A stretch of 64,000 nucleotides of DNA from Neisseriaceae bacterium (GCA_017991555.1 JAGOQM010000001.1:124001-188000); one strand, 5' to 3'; shown: positions 18,267-30,841, counted from the first letter of the stretch. Made by a program: numbers and translations. Notes: generated from the letters alone by a model not told the origin.

Positions 18267-22013
<3,747 letters not shown>

Positions 22014-22029
22014 GCGCCGTTTGGGCATT

Positions 22030-22065
22030 AAAAAAGCGTTCAGCCAGCAGCTGAACGCTTTTTTA
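22030..22065. terminator. Bidirectional terminator between ftsK and marR
   Basis: AAAAAGCGTTCAGC (22031-22044) pairs with GCTGAACGCTTTTT, with a CAGCA loop and A/T tracts on both sides. It serves both convergent genes. Confidence 0.9.
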
Positions 22066-22076
22066 TTGGCGTCGAT

Positions 22077-22649
22077 TTAGTCGCTGATGAGGCAGGGGCT
22101 GTAGACGGGTTTTTTGTCTTCCAGAATGCTTTCCAGCTGGCCAGATAGTTTAAAGGCAAGGTTGTAGTATTGTTTTTGTTCTTCTTGGCTCAACACTTGC
22201 TCAAACACATCTTTGAGTAATTGATGCTGTTGCGGCAGGTATTTCTCTAGAAATGCCAGGCCTTTTGGGGTCAAAATGGCAAAGGTTTTGCGCTTGTCGA
22301 CGTGGCACTGTTCGCGCGTAATGAAGCCTTTTTCTTGCAGGCTGTCGAGAATACGCGTGGCGTTGGTTTTAGAAAACTGTAGGGCGGCGGCCAAATCGCT
22401 CGGTGAAATTGAGTGATTTGGGCACATCAACATCACCGACATGGATAACCATTCGGTTTGATTCAACACGTCTTCCATGAGTTGAAAGACGATGACGTCT
22501 AGCTGGGCCTTGATGTGACACTGTAGTCGAATGAGCTTAATTAACTCAGTCGGCGTATCAGGAATCAGGTCACTGATGTTGTTGATGGCCTGCTCCGTCA
22601 TGATGAACTTTGGTGTGTGTTCTGACAGATCGAATGTGGTTTTGCTCAT
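22077..22649 (-). CDS. MarR-family transcriptional regulator
   Basis: This 190-aa winged-helix regulator is longer than the usual 140-150 aa because of an N-terminal extension of about 35 residues. The DNA-binding core is visible: SPSDLAAALQFSKTNATRILDSLQEKGFITREQCHVDKRKTFAILTPKGLAFL. A dimerisation helix follows (QLLKDVFEQVLSQEEQKQYYNLAFKL). An AAGAGA ribosome site precedes the ATG. The nearest upstream gene, encoding a cardiolipin-synthase-like protein, runs in the same direction and ends 77 nt before it. The ligand and targets are not evident from context. Confidence 0.88.
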   Translation of the reverse strand: MSKTTFDLSEHTPKFIMTEQAINNISDLIPDTPTELIKLIRLQCHIKAQLDVIVFQLMEDVLNQTEWLSMSVMLMCPNHSISPSDLAAALQFSKTNATRILDSLQEKGFITREQCHVDKRKTFAILTPKGLAFLEKYLPQQHQLLKDVFEQVLSQEEQKQYYNLAFKLSGQLESILEDKKPVYSPCLISD

Positions 22650-22726
22650 TGCATCTCTTTAGTTATACAAACTGATAATGGGGCTGATTCACTAGTTTAC
22701 TAAAAATTGGCCTAAAAATCATCAGT

Positions 22727-24205
22727 TTAATCGTTTTTATGGGGGTGGCTGTTTGTTTTAGCGGTCTGCTTTTGTTGTATTTTGTGCTTCTTTAATGATA
22801 GCCCTTTTGACAGTAGGGCGAAAGCCCCCGCTAAGCCTATGAAAATTAACGGGTAGGTTAAAATCTTGGGCCACATGAAAATCAGTAGCGAAATCAGCAA
22901 TAAAACCAGTCCCAGGCTTAAAAAAGCCCAGGATTCTGTTTCGCTGACTTCACGTTTGCCGCGAATGGCCGAGTGAATGGTTTCACCCAGGTGGATGGCT
23001 TGCCGCACCCCAGCCTTGGAGGAGGCGCGGGCGGAGTAAGCCGTAGGGCTGCGGCTAGTGGCTGGTTCGGGCTTGTTAGAGGGGCCTAAAACCACTTCAG
23101 TAGCGTTGTCTAAGTCTTCTAAAAATCGTTGCTGAAAGGCTTGAGCGCTAAGGGGATCTTCAATCGCAACGTCGATTTCGCGGTTGGCCAGCCAGCTGGA
23201 GATGTTTAAATTGGTCGAGCCCACGCGCGCCCATGCGCTGTCAACAACGGCCATTTTGGCATGGATCATGGGGCCGTTCCACTCAAACACGCGTACGCCC
23301 GATTCAAGCAGTGGGCGGTACAGGGTACGAGACACGGTGCCAATCCATTTGATGTCGGAGGTGCGCGGTACCAATAGGCGCACGTCTACGCCAGCCAAGG
23401 CAGCGCGCTTGAGCGCGTCCATGTAAATGCCGGTGGGCATAAAGTAAGCATCGGTGAGCCAGAGGTTTTTTTTGGCTAGGCTGATGACCATGAGGTCTAG
23501 CCGCATCATGTGGGCGGTGCTGGGGGTGGTGGCGATCAGCCGGGCCTGGGCCTCACCGTGCTGTTGGTAGTCAGCAGGGCTGTTCAGAATGATGGCGTCT
23601 GGTAGCGCTACCTGCTCCGCCACTAAGGTGTCGATAAAAGCGGCCATTACGTCTGCAACGATGGGGCCTTTCAGGCGCACGCCCATGTCGCGCCAGGGCT
23701 CGATGCCCTTCATGGGGTTGCCTTCCCATTGATTGGAAATACACAGGCCGCTGATGAAGGCAACGGCTTGGTCGATCAGTAAGACCTTGCGGTGGTTGCG
23801 TGCCAGCAGGTTAAAACCATTGGCCAAGGTAAGGCGATTGTAGGCGTGCACCGTGGCGCCGGCCTTTAGCAGGGGTTTAAAAAAGCCCATATAGTGTTGC
23901 TTGAGCGAGCCAAACCAGTCGTATACCAAGACCACGCTCACGCCCGATTGGGCTTTTTCAATCAGCAGGTCGCGAATGCGTGTGCCGTACACGTCGTCGG
24001 CAAAAATGTACATTTCAATACAAATGCTGTCCTGAGCCTGTTTTAACGCATTCAGCCAGGCGGGAAAGTTCTCAGTGCTGTCGTGCAGGCATTCAATCTC
24101 ATTGCCTTCAGTGAGGCTGGCGCCGCCAAAGCGTGACATGACCTGTTCATACACGCGGCTAATGGCATCGTGGCTGTCATGGCTTAATGGGCTGGGCAGA
24201 GGCAT
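22727..24205 (-). CDS. Phospholipase D-superfamily protein, cardiolipin synthase-like
   Basis: This 492-aa protein has two PLD catalytic motifs: NHRKVLLID at about residues 145-153 and IHAKMAVVDSAWARVGSTNLN at about 322-342. Such pairs form one active site and in the ClsB family make cardiolipin from phosphatidyl donors. Unlike ClsA, the hydrophobic segments are at the C-terminus (ESWAFLSLGLVLLLISLLIFM and LTYPLIFIGLAGAFALLSKGL), so the catalytic part is cytoplasmic with a tail anchor. The basic tail is Lys/Gln/His-rich. The start has no strong ribosome site. Cardiolipin synthase is the best call; another transphosphatidylase is possible. Confidence 0.85.
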   Translation of the reverse strand: MPLPSPLSHDSHDAISRVYEQVMSRFGGASLTEGNEIECLHDSTENFPAWLNALKQAQDSICIEMYIFADDVYGTRIRDLLIEKAQSGVSVVLVYDWFGSLKQHYMGFFKPLLKAGATVHAYNRLTLANGFNLLARNHRKVLLIDQAVAFISGLCISNQWEGNPMKGIEPWRDMGVRLKGPIVADVMAAFIDTLVAEQVALPDAIILNSPADYQQHGEAQARLIATTPSTAHMMRLDLMVISLAKKNLWLTDAYFMPTGIYMDALKRAALAGVDVRLLVPRTSDIKWIGTVSRTLYRPLLESGVRVFEWNGPMIHAKMAVVDSAWARVGSTNLNISSWLANREIDVAIEDPLSAQAFQQRFLEDLDNATEVVLGPSNKPEPATSRSPTAYSARASSKAGVRQAIHLGETIHSAIRGKREVSETESWAFLSLGLVLLLISLLIFMWPKILTYPLIFIGLAGAFALLSKGLSLKKHKIQQKQTAKTNSHPHKND

Positions 24206-24265
24206 GGGCGCTTAATCGAGAATGGAAAGGATAAGGTCATTATAGAAGATAATGTCAATATTGAA

Positions 24266-24942
24266 AATGGATGGTTTGGTGTGTAGACAGCTTTGCACCT
24301 GTTTTTATGAATATCAACTCACTATGTCTCCTTTGGGTGAAGTACCGTCCCCTTTTAGCCGCCGAGGCGGTTCGTGCGGGGCCGGGGCTTTAAGGCAAAG
24401 TTGTTTGAGTATTTGGCCAAAGGCTCAAATATGAGTTTTTGCCGCCGGCCACGTGCGGGCCAACGAGGGCACCCGCGTAGCGGGCGGATAAAGTGGGGTG
24501 GTTTTTCTTTGCTTCGTTTCTTTTTGACATCAAAAAGAAATGATGGCGCCCATAGGGCGAAACAAAACGCCTAGGTTTAAGTCATGCTTGACTAAAAGCA
24601 GCCTTTCAAAAACATTCATGCTTCGGCAACATCGCTATTGATCCGTCGTTGGGTTTCGCCCTGTAGGGCGACAGACTTTCTTTTGCGTGGCCAAAAGAAA
24701 GTATGCAAAGAAAACGCCACCCGACAATCCGCCCTAACGGGTGCCCTCGCTGGAACCTATCGAGCCGGCGCTAGCAAGAGTGCTCTGCCTCCTATAAAAA
24801 CGTGGTCGGCAGCCACAAACGATTTGCTCGCTTCATCCGGCCCGATAGAACCCAACTCGGCGGCTTTAACGGGAATCGGTACTTCACCTAAGGGAAAGGT
24901 GGTGAGTTTAAATAATTTAGTACCCCAAAAAAACCATGGTTT
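24266..24942 (+). repeat. Dispersed nested inverted-repeat element, copy 2 (full length)
   Basis: The 677-bp unit has outer ends at a degraded ATGGTTT palindrome (24267-24277) and an intact AAACCATGGTTT (24931-24942). The 557-bp core (24334-24890) is bounded by TGGGTGAAGTACCG and CGGTACTTCACCTA. The left arm carries a hairpin at 24517-24526/24531-24540 and the right arm a hairpin at 24676-24685/24692-24701. The two arms are themselves similar when one is reverse-complemented. Copy 4 at 49063-49748 is its inverted twin, with matching flanks on both sides. No credible ORF. Confidence 0.88.
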
Positions 24943-24976
24943 GTTGTGGCTTCAATCTGCTTGGGTAGCCGTAGCA

Positions 24977-25006
24977 GTAGGGTGTGGTAAAGCGTAGCCT
25001 ACCCAC
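24977..25006. repeat. Short REP-like palindromic repeat
   Basis: GTAGGGTG, then AAAGCG, then TAGCCTACCCAC reads as an imperfect palindrome. A second copy lies at 49784-49812, likewise just outside a copy of the large element. Similar short motifs are common intergenic repeats in proteobacteria. Confidence 0.6.
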
Positions 25007-25075
25007 CAGCTTTAATGCTTCAGATCATGTAAACCAAAGGCGACGTGGGTTGCGACTCACGCTACAAAGTACTAA

Positions 25076-25297
25076 AAACCATGGTTTTGTGTGTAGAAAG
25101 CTTTGCACCTGTTTTTATGAGTATCAACTCACTACGTCTCCTTTAGGTGAAGTACCGTCCCCTTTTAGCCGCCACAAACGATTTGCTCGCTTCATCCGGC
25201 CCGATAGAACCCAACTCGGCGGCTTTAGTGGGAAATCGGCACTTCACCCAAGGGAAATATGGTGAGTTTAAATAATCTAGTACACAAACCATGGTTT
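25076..25297 (+). repeat. Internally deleted element, copy 3 (222 bp)
   Basis: This copy has intact AAACCATGGTTT palindromes at both outer ends (25076-25087 and 25286-25297) and the core ends TAGGTGAAGTACCG (25144-25157) and CGGCACTTCACCCA (25237-25250). About 450 bp of the core is missing: the left-arm sequence ending TTTTAGCCGCC joins directly to right-arm ACAAACGATTTGC at about 25173. It keeps both flanks and both termini, as a deletion derivative would. Confidence 0.85.
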
Positions 25298-25474
25298 GCT
25301 ACTGGGCTGCAAAGGCAGGTGATACGTCATGCCACAGCGGAACGGTTTTCGTCGTGAGGTGCAGCCTACCCACGGCCTTGATGCGTGGGTCACATCATTC
25401 AATGTACAGGCAACCTAAGCCACGCCAGGCTCGATAAACAAAACTGCGTGGGGCGGTTGTCTATTTTTTAGACA
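25298..25474. other. Intergenic remnant without a gene
   Basis: This stretch contains a degenerate match to the REP-like motif (CAGCCTACCCACG near 25362) and TGTCT/AGACA flanking a T-run at 25458-25474 next to the mnmC stop. I see no gene. Confidence 0.5.
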
Positions 25475-27106
25475 TTAACCCTGTCGGCGGATGATTTGGC
25501 GAATCCAAAAACGATGCGGGTGCAGTGCCTGCCGCATGGCGTCGCTGAGGGTGCTGCTGTGGCCCAATAGCTCATGTGCCACGGCAAAGCCGCACAAAGG
25601 CGCCGTGGCCAAACCGCGGGTGCCGTGGGCGGTGTTGACATAAAGGTTGGGGTAAAACGAGCAGGGCGTGGCGATGGCGCGGGTTTTGTCGATGGCCAAT
25701 TCAGCATAATCTGCCTGTAGGCGCGGGCGCGGCCCGATGGGCCCCACCACGGGCAGGTGGTCATGGCTGTCGCAGCGAATGGCGGCTTTGCCCGCGGGCG
25801 TGGGGGCGTCGCCAAACGCTTGGGCCAAATCGGGGCAGAGGGCATCGAGCTGGCTTAGGTTTGCGGCTTCTTCGGTCACGGTCAGCGCCGTGTCGGTGAC
25901 GTGGGCTTGAAAGCTGGCGCCAAAGCAGTATTGATCTTGCCAGGGCGGGCTGACGTAGCTATGGCCAGACAGGGCGATGCGCAGCGGGGCTTGGTCGAGC
26001 GGGCGTGGGCGATGGGTGACCTGGCCGCGGACGGGGGTTAAGGGCAAGTGTTGCAAGTCTAGAAACTGCCGTGCCAGGTGGCCCTGACACAGCACCAAGT
26101 GGCTGGCGCTATGGCTGGCTTGGTCGCCCTGGTGGCTGCTGACGCGCCAGGCGCCGTCACCGTGCTCAATGCGGCTAACACGATACTGTTCGTGCACTTG
26201 AATGTTGGGGTGGGCCAACAGTTTGGCAATAAGGCTGGGGGGGTGCAGCCAAGCACCCTGCGGCCAAAATAGGCCACCGCTGGGTAAGGATAAGCCCGCA
26301 CGGGCGCTCGCCTGTGCTTGGGAGAGCGGGGTAAAGAGTTCTGGATAGGGCCAGCGGGCCAAAGCCTGATTGCGCTTTTGTTCCTGTGCGGTGACGTCTA
26401 GATGGAGCACGCCGCAGTCGTCCCAGGCCTGCCGTTCAGGCAGTAAGGCGTGTAAAAGCCTTAGGGTGAAGCCATAGCCGCTTAATAAAAGCTGGCTTTG
26501 CTCGGTTAAGTGGGGGGAGATTTTGGCGTAGATGAGCCCTTGGCGATTGCCAGAGGCCGCGCCGGCCACCTGCCCCTGTTCCAAAACCGTGACTTTAACC
26601 CCTTGCGTGGCCAGCGCATAGGCGGTGCTGGCGCCCGCAATGCCAGCGCCCACGATGCACACGTGTTGAACTTTGCTGGCGGGTGCCGCCGCGTACCAGG
26701 GCGGCGTGGCCGTTGGGTTTGGCTCAAGCGGATGGAAGCCGGCAGGGGGGTCGGAGCGTAGGCTGTAGCAGGCCGTGCGTGGCGCAAGGGCTGGCCATTG
26801 CGGTGTGCCTTCACCCAACCATAAAGACAATCTAAGGTTGGGGTTGATGATCAAGGTGTTGAGGCCGGGTGCGGCGCTGAGGTAGTCGCGAAAAAGCGTG
26901 GCGGCGCCAGTAGGCTGTGATTGTTTGTCGCCATGCCTTAACCACAGCTGGAGGGGGCGGTTCAACGGCAGGGTGCTTAAGTAGGCAAGCCATGAGGCCA
27001 GCGTGGTCAGGGCCAAGTCGTCGGGTAGGTGCCACACCCATTCGGCCGCAGTGGCCTGATCTTGGGCACAGGCCTCGTACATGGCGCGCAGCATGGGTTG
27101 GGTCAT
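25475..27106 (-). CDS. mnmC: MnmC-type FAD-dependent tRNA-modification oxidoreductase
   Basis: This 543-aa protein is related to the C-terminal (cmnm5U34-demodifying) domain of MnmC, which oxidises cmnm5s2U34 of tRNA to nm5s2U34. The FAD-binding GAGIAG lies at residues 153-158, followed by LEQGQVAGAASGNRQGLIYAK, and the DAO-type C-terminus has HLPVVGPIGPRP and GTRGLATAPLCG. The first ~140 residues resemble only the end of the MnmC methyltransferase half (for example LRLSLWLGEG and the PPW before the FAD domain) and lack a SAM-binding glycine motif, so the methyltransferase is probably absent. It overlaps asmA by 4 nt. Confidence 0.85.
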   Translation of the reverse strand: MTQPMLRAMYEACAQDQATAAEWVWHLPDDLALTTLASWLAYLSTLPLNRPLQLWLRHGDKQSQPTGAATLFRDYLSAAPGLNTLIINPNLRLSLWLGEGTPQWPALAPRTACYSLRSDPPAGFHPLEPNPTATPPWYAAAPASKVQHVCIVGAGIAGASTAYALATQGVKVTVLEQGQVAGAASGNRQGLIYAKISPHLTEQSQLLLSGYGFTLRLLHALLPERQAWDDCGVLHLDVTAQEQKRNQALARWPYPELFTPLSQAQASARAGLSLPSGGLFWPQGAWLHPPSLIAKLLAHPNIQVHEQYRVSRIEHGDGAWRVSSHQGDQASHSASHLVLCQGHLARQFLDLQHLPLTPVRGQVTHRPRPLDQAPLRIALSGHSYVSPPWQDQYCFGASFQAHVTDTALTVTEEAANLSQLDALCPDLAQAFGDAPTPAGKAAIRCDSHDHLPVVGPIGPRPRLQADYAELAIDKTRAIATPCSFYPNLYVNTAHGTRGLATAPLCGFAVAHELLGHSSTLSDAMRQALHPHRFWIRQIIRRQG

Positions 27107-29307
27107 GGCTTAGGTGGCGCAAACCATTGGCTAAACTGGTTGGCTAGTTCTTTTTGAAGGGCTTTTTGGCGGGCCTCTGGGGTGTCTTCGTTTTGCACCA
27201 GCGTTTTGTAGTCAATAGCATAGCTAGGGGCCTTAATGGGGCCGGTAATGTTCAAGGGGATGTTCAGTTTACGGTATTTTAACGGCGCCGAAGCACGGCC
27301 CTGAACGTGCAGCTGGTAGTTTAAGTCTTGCTTGTTTAAGTCTAGTGAGCCTTTGCCTTTGAGCGTGATGAAGGGCGACACCAGGCTAAAGTTTTGGTTA
27401 TTGGCCACGCCATTCTTGAGTTGAATGTTGGCTTGGAATGACTGGAAGGGCGTGTCCGACTGCTGGTCTACGTCCAGCGCCATCGGCGTGGTGAGGTTTT
27501 CTTGGCGTGAAATTTGCTGGATTAATTCCAGAAAATCAATGCCGTGCAGCTTGCCTTGGTTGAGGGCGATATGGAGGGTGCCGTTGAGGCGTTCGCGCAT
27601 TTTTTTGGCGCTGTTGCCTTGGGTTTCAAGGCTGAGGTCGGTGTCGCCGGTGCCAGACAGGCGGTCATAGCCAAACAGATCATTGAGCCATGCGTGCACC
27701 GACATGCCCTTAATGCTTTGGTTGATGGTCAGCTTAGGGGTGGTGCTGGTGTCTAGCTGTAGCGAGCCCATGAGGTCGCCTTCGTACAGGCGGGCATGCA
27801 CGTCTTGCAGCGTCAGTAACTTAGGCTCCGCTTGAATGTGGGTGCTGACTTGGTTAAACAGCAGGGTGCCCAGTTGGATTTTGCTGATGGCCACGTCACC
27901 GCTGATGTTCAGCTGGTCGAGCCAGCTAAAATCAAACGGCGTGTCGTCATCAAATAGGGGTAAGTAAGCATCGGCACTGGCGCTGCCAATGCTGGGCAAG
28001 CTGACGTAGTTGCCGGCGTTAAAGCGCTCTAAGTCTAGTCGCAGTTGAATCTTGTCGGCGCGCTGGGCCTGATAGTTAAGGTCTAAGGCGAGGGGGCTGT
28101 CGTCGAAGGTGCCGCTGCTGCTGAGCTCGGCATGGTCGCCAAACACGCCTTTGGCGTCGCCCTGTAAGAAGGTGCGCCAGCGCTGACTATTGTCGGTGGC
28201 GTTTTGTTCGCGGCTACTGAAGCTCAGGTCGTTGATTTGAAACTGGCGGTCGGTGTTGGCGGTCATGCTGGCACGTGCCGTCATCAATAAAGTTTTTTGT
28301 AGGCGCTTGTATTCGGCTTGGAAGCTGCTGTCTTCGACCTGAAGTAAGTTGCCAAAGAACGACACGTTGCTGACCAGCCCCGTCACGTCTAGCTGGTTAA
28401 GGCTGTCTTGGGTGAGGTGGGCGTTGACCGCAATCGATGGGATCAGCATTTGCGCCGGCGTCATGTGCCACTGCGCAATGTGCAGGTTGGTGTTGGCGCG
28501 GCCCTGATGGCTCTCGATCACCATGTCGGCACTGTTTAGGTCGAGCGTGCCCTCGTCTGGGTGCCATAGTCCTTTAGCCAAGAGGCGAATATTGGCGTCG
28601 ATGATGCCGTCGTCGTTTAACAACTGGGCGTTGACCAAAAGGTTGTTCAGCGCGTATTGCGGTGCTTGCTTTTGCGTGTCGGTTTGGGCTTGAAAAGCGA
28701 GGTCGCGGCCTTCTTGAATAAACTTGCCCGCTAGGGCTAATTGCCCAGCGTTGCCTTGTAGGCCAGCAGCGTCTAATGAAAACTGGTCAATTTGATAGTT
28801 TTTTTGCAGGCCTTCGTCCACCAAGTTAAGCTGGGCGTTGCCAATGCGTAGGGTCGACAAAACGCTTAGTCGTGAAGGCTGGGTGCTGCCTAGATTGAGT
28901 AAGTCCTGTACCGACCAATGGCCTTGCTCGTCGCGGCTGGCGTCGACGGTGATGCCGCTCATGATGATGCGGGTGACTTCTGGCGTTTGGAACAGGCTTT
29001 GCCAGTTAAAGCGCAGCGATAAGTCGGCGGCTTTAATGACGGTGCGGCTGGGCTGGTTGGGTTCCGACACGGTAACGTCGCGTAGGCGAATCGTGGGTGA
29101 GGGGAACAGCGACGCACGAATTTCGGGCTCGTAGTTGAGGCTGCGCTCGGTCGGGGCAATAAACTGATCTAAAGCCTTACGTAAGTCGGCCTTATTAATG
29201 AGGGCTGACAGTAGGAGGGGCGTGAGTAACCAAATGAGCAAGGCCAAGGCGCAAAGCAGTAGTAGGGGACGTAATTTACGCTCTGTGCGTTTGATTCTAT
29301 TGGTCAT
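27103..29307 (-). CDS. asmA: AsmA-family outer-membrane biogenesis protein
   Basis: This is a 734-aa envelope protein with an uncleaved N-terminal anchor (residues about 13-35, LLLLCALALLIWLLTPLLLSAL) and a large periplasmic domain. The AsmA N-terminal pattern SLNYEPEIRASLFPSPTIRLRDVTVSE and the C-terminal GTGDTDLSLETQGNSAKKM, then RLNGTLHIALNQGKLHGIDF and NNQNFSLVSPFITLKGKGSLDL, are diagnostic. AsmA-like proteins are thought to support phospholipid transport between membranes. It is the first gene of a two-gene unit with mnmC. Confidence 0.9.
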   Translation of the reverse strand: MTNRIKRTERKLRPLLLLCALALLIWLLTPLLLSALINKADLRKALDQFIAPTERSLNYEPEIRASLFPSPTIRLRDVTVSEPNQPSRTVIKAADLSLRFNWQSLFQTPEVTRIIMSGITVDASRDEQGHWSVQDLLNLGSTQPSRLSVLSTLRIGNAQLNLVDEGLQKNYQIDQFSLDAAGLQGNAGQLALAGKFIQEGRDLAFQAQTDTQKQAPQYALNNLLVNAQLLNDDGIIDANIRLLAKGLWHPDEGTLDLNSADMVIESHQGRANTNLHIAQWHMTPAQMLIPSIAVNAHLTQDSLNQLDVTGLVSNVSFFGNLLQVEDSSFQAEYKRLQKTLLMTARASMTANTDRQFQINDLSFSSREQNATDNSQRWRTFLQGDAKGVFGDHAELSSSGTFDDSPLALDLNYQAQRADKIQLRLDLERFNAGNYVSLPSIGSASADAYLPLFDDDTPFDFSWLDQLNISGDVAISKIQLGTLLFNQVSTHIQAEPKLLTLQDVHARLYEGDLMGSLQLDTSTTPKLTINQSIKGMSVHAWLNDLFGYDRLSGTGDTDLSLETQGNSAKKMRERLNGTLHIALNQGKLHGIDFLELIQQISRQENLTTPMALDVDQQSDTPFQSFQANIQLKNGVANNQNFSLVSPFITLKGKGSLDLNKQDLNYQLHVQGRASAPLKYRKLNIPLNITGPIKAPSYAIDYKTLVQNEDTPEARQKALQKELANQFSQWFAPPKP

Positions 29308-29674
29308 CAGCGAGGGTCATCGGCAATCAAGAGTTAATATGGACTGCGTTTACGAACTGAAAACGTTGTAAACGGTCACAGAATAGCATGATCAAGCCCT
29401 GATGTGAATGCTTGGCCAGCCGATTTTTATGGCTATTGAATGCGGCTTTGGCCGCACCAAGGCGGGCCTTTAAACGGTTGTGCCTGGATGCTGGCCGCAA
29501 TAAATGGCCGAAGCGTTGATTAAAAAGGCGCTGGTGGGGCTCAGGGCTTAGCGCCTAAGGTTTTTAGAAGGTGCCATAAGGGCTATGCTGGACTTGATAC
29601 CTGATTGTCATGGTGCAAAGCGTAATGAGACAATGGTTGATGTGGAAGAAAAACAGAATGGAAAGCACAATAGG
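29308..29674. other. Intergenic region with an inverted repeat
   Basis: This is the divergent promoter region between asmA and the ankyrin lipoprotein gene. GGCGCT (29527-29532) and AGCGCC (29550-29555) form an inverted repeat flanked by A and T runs. No gene was recognised. An open frame starting at 29585 is the in-frame 5' extension of the next gene. Confidence 0.45.
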
Positions 29675-30364
29675 ATGAAAAAATTTTGGTGGTTAGGCTT
29701 GTTTTTGGGTGGTTTATCTTTGACGGCTTGCGCTCAGGAAAAGACGCGCGCCAGCCGGATGGCGGAGGCAACAGACATGCAGGCTTACTTTGATGCAGTA
29801 AAACGAGATGATGTGGCCATGGTTGAGGCTGGATTGGCCACGCCAGGATTGTTGACGGCGACCAATGAGCGAGGCGAAACGCTTTTAATGGCGGCGGTGT
29901 ACGCACAGCGGCCAAGGCTGATTCGGCGTTTGATTGAGGCCGGGGCCGATGTGAACGCCCAGGATGAGCGTTTAAATAGCCCGTTTTTATACGCGGGTGC
30001 CGAAGGCGACTTAGAGACCGTTCGCTTGGCTCTGGCTCGTGGCGCTGATTTTACCCGTACCAATCGCTATGGCGGCACGGCTTTGATTCCCGCCGCTGAA
30101 AAAGGCCATCTGGCGGTGGTGACGCTTTTGGCCAACACCCCCAACTACCCGATTGACCATGTGAATCAACTGGGCTGGACGGCGCTGCTGGAGGCGGTTA
30201 TCTTGGGCGATGGTGGCCCAGCGCAGCAAGCCATCGTAGCGACGCTGCTGGCAGCGGGGGCCGATGCGGGCATCCCCGATCATACCGGCGTCACCGCCTT
30301 AATCCATGCGCGGCAGAAGGGACTAACAGAAATAGTCGCCCTGTTAGAGGCTGCGCGCGGTTAA
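29675..30364 (+). CDS. Ankyrin-repeat lipoprotein
   Basis: This protein of about 229 aa starts MKKFWWLGLFLGGLSLTAC, a lipoprotein signal with lipobox Cys19. I preferred this ATG to the open frame's first ATG (29585), which would bury the signal behind 30 residues. Four to five ankyrin repeats follow: ATPGLLTATNERGETLLMAAV, RLIEAGADVNAQDERLNSPFLYAG, ALARGADFTRTNRYGGTALIPAA, NQLGWTALLEAV and AGADAGIPDHTGVTALIHA. It is probably an envelope scaffold or inhibitor; the partner is unknown. It belongs to a cluster of three lipoprotein genes. Confidence 0.85.
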   Translation: MKKFWWLGLFLGGLSLTACAQEKTRASRMAEATDMQAYFDAVKRDDVAMVEAGLATPGLLTATNERGETLLMAAVYAQRPRLIRRLIEAGADVNAQDERLNSPFLYAGAEGDLETVRLALARGADFTRTNRYGGTALIPAAEKGHLAVVTLLANTPNYPIDHVNQLGWTALLEAVILGDGGPAQQAIVATLLAAGADAGIPDHTGVTALIHARQKGLTEIVALLEAARG

Positions 30365-30432
30365 TGGGTCTTTTGAAGGGCTTTTTAGAGGGCCGTTGAG
30401 ATAAAGTACCGAGCACAGTTGGGGGTAGCGTT

Positions 30433-30708
30433 ATGATTCAATTGAAAAGGTGTTTACTGCCCGCTTTACTGCTGTGGGCGGTCACTGGCTGTGCTGAAAA
30501 GACACGGCCGGTGACGGCACAAGTGGCCATTAGCGTGCAAAAAGAGGTGCAAGACCTCGCGCCAGAAATCGGGGTCATCCAGCCAGGGGATCAATGCCAG
30601 CTGGGCGACAAGCTGCACATTGCCAAGGTTTATGCCTATCGAAAAGTAGACTGCGAAGGTGGCCTATCCGGGTATATTTTAAACCCAGAAGTGGGTGACT
30701 TTATGTGA
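30433..30708 (+). CDS. Small lipoprotein, unknown function
   Basis: This is a 91-aa protein with a signal ending in lipobox AVTGC (Cys20). The mature part is about 70 residues with two further cysteines (DQCQLG and VDCEGG) that could form a disulfide, and a compact beta-like pattern (LHIAKVYAYRKVDCEGGLSGYILNPEVGDF). I do not recognise the family. It is in the same direction as the ankyrin lipoprotein and 68 nt downstream, so co-transcription is possible. Confidence 0.65.
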   Translation: MIQLKRCLLPALLLWAVTGCAEKTRPVTAQVAISVQKEVQDLAPEIGVIQPGDQCQLGDKLHIAKVYAYRKVDCEGGLSGYILNPEVGDFM

Positions 30709-30740
30709 ATGATGGCCGGCGGCCCACGCACAGCGGGCAT

Positions 30741-30770
30741 AAAAAAGCCCTCGTTCAAGAGGGTTGTTTT
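30741..30770. terminator. Terminator-like hairpin between lipoprotein gene and tRNA
   Basis: CCCTC (30748-30752) and GAGGG (30759-30763) are flanked by AAAAAAG and TTGTTTT, so the hairpin could stop transcription from either side. Confidence 0.7.
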
Positions 30771-30841
30771 GTGTGAACACTGGTTAAGCGTCCCTTGTTT
30801 GTACCAAAGGTTATCTAAGTTGTTGATCTACATAAATGCTA

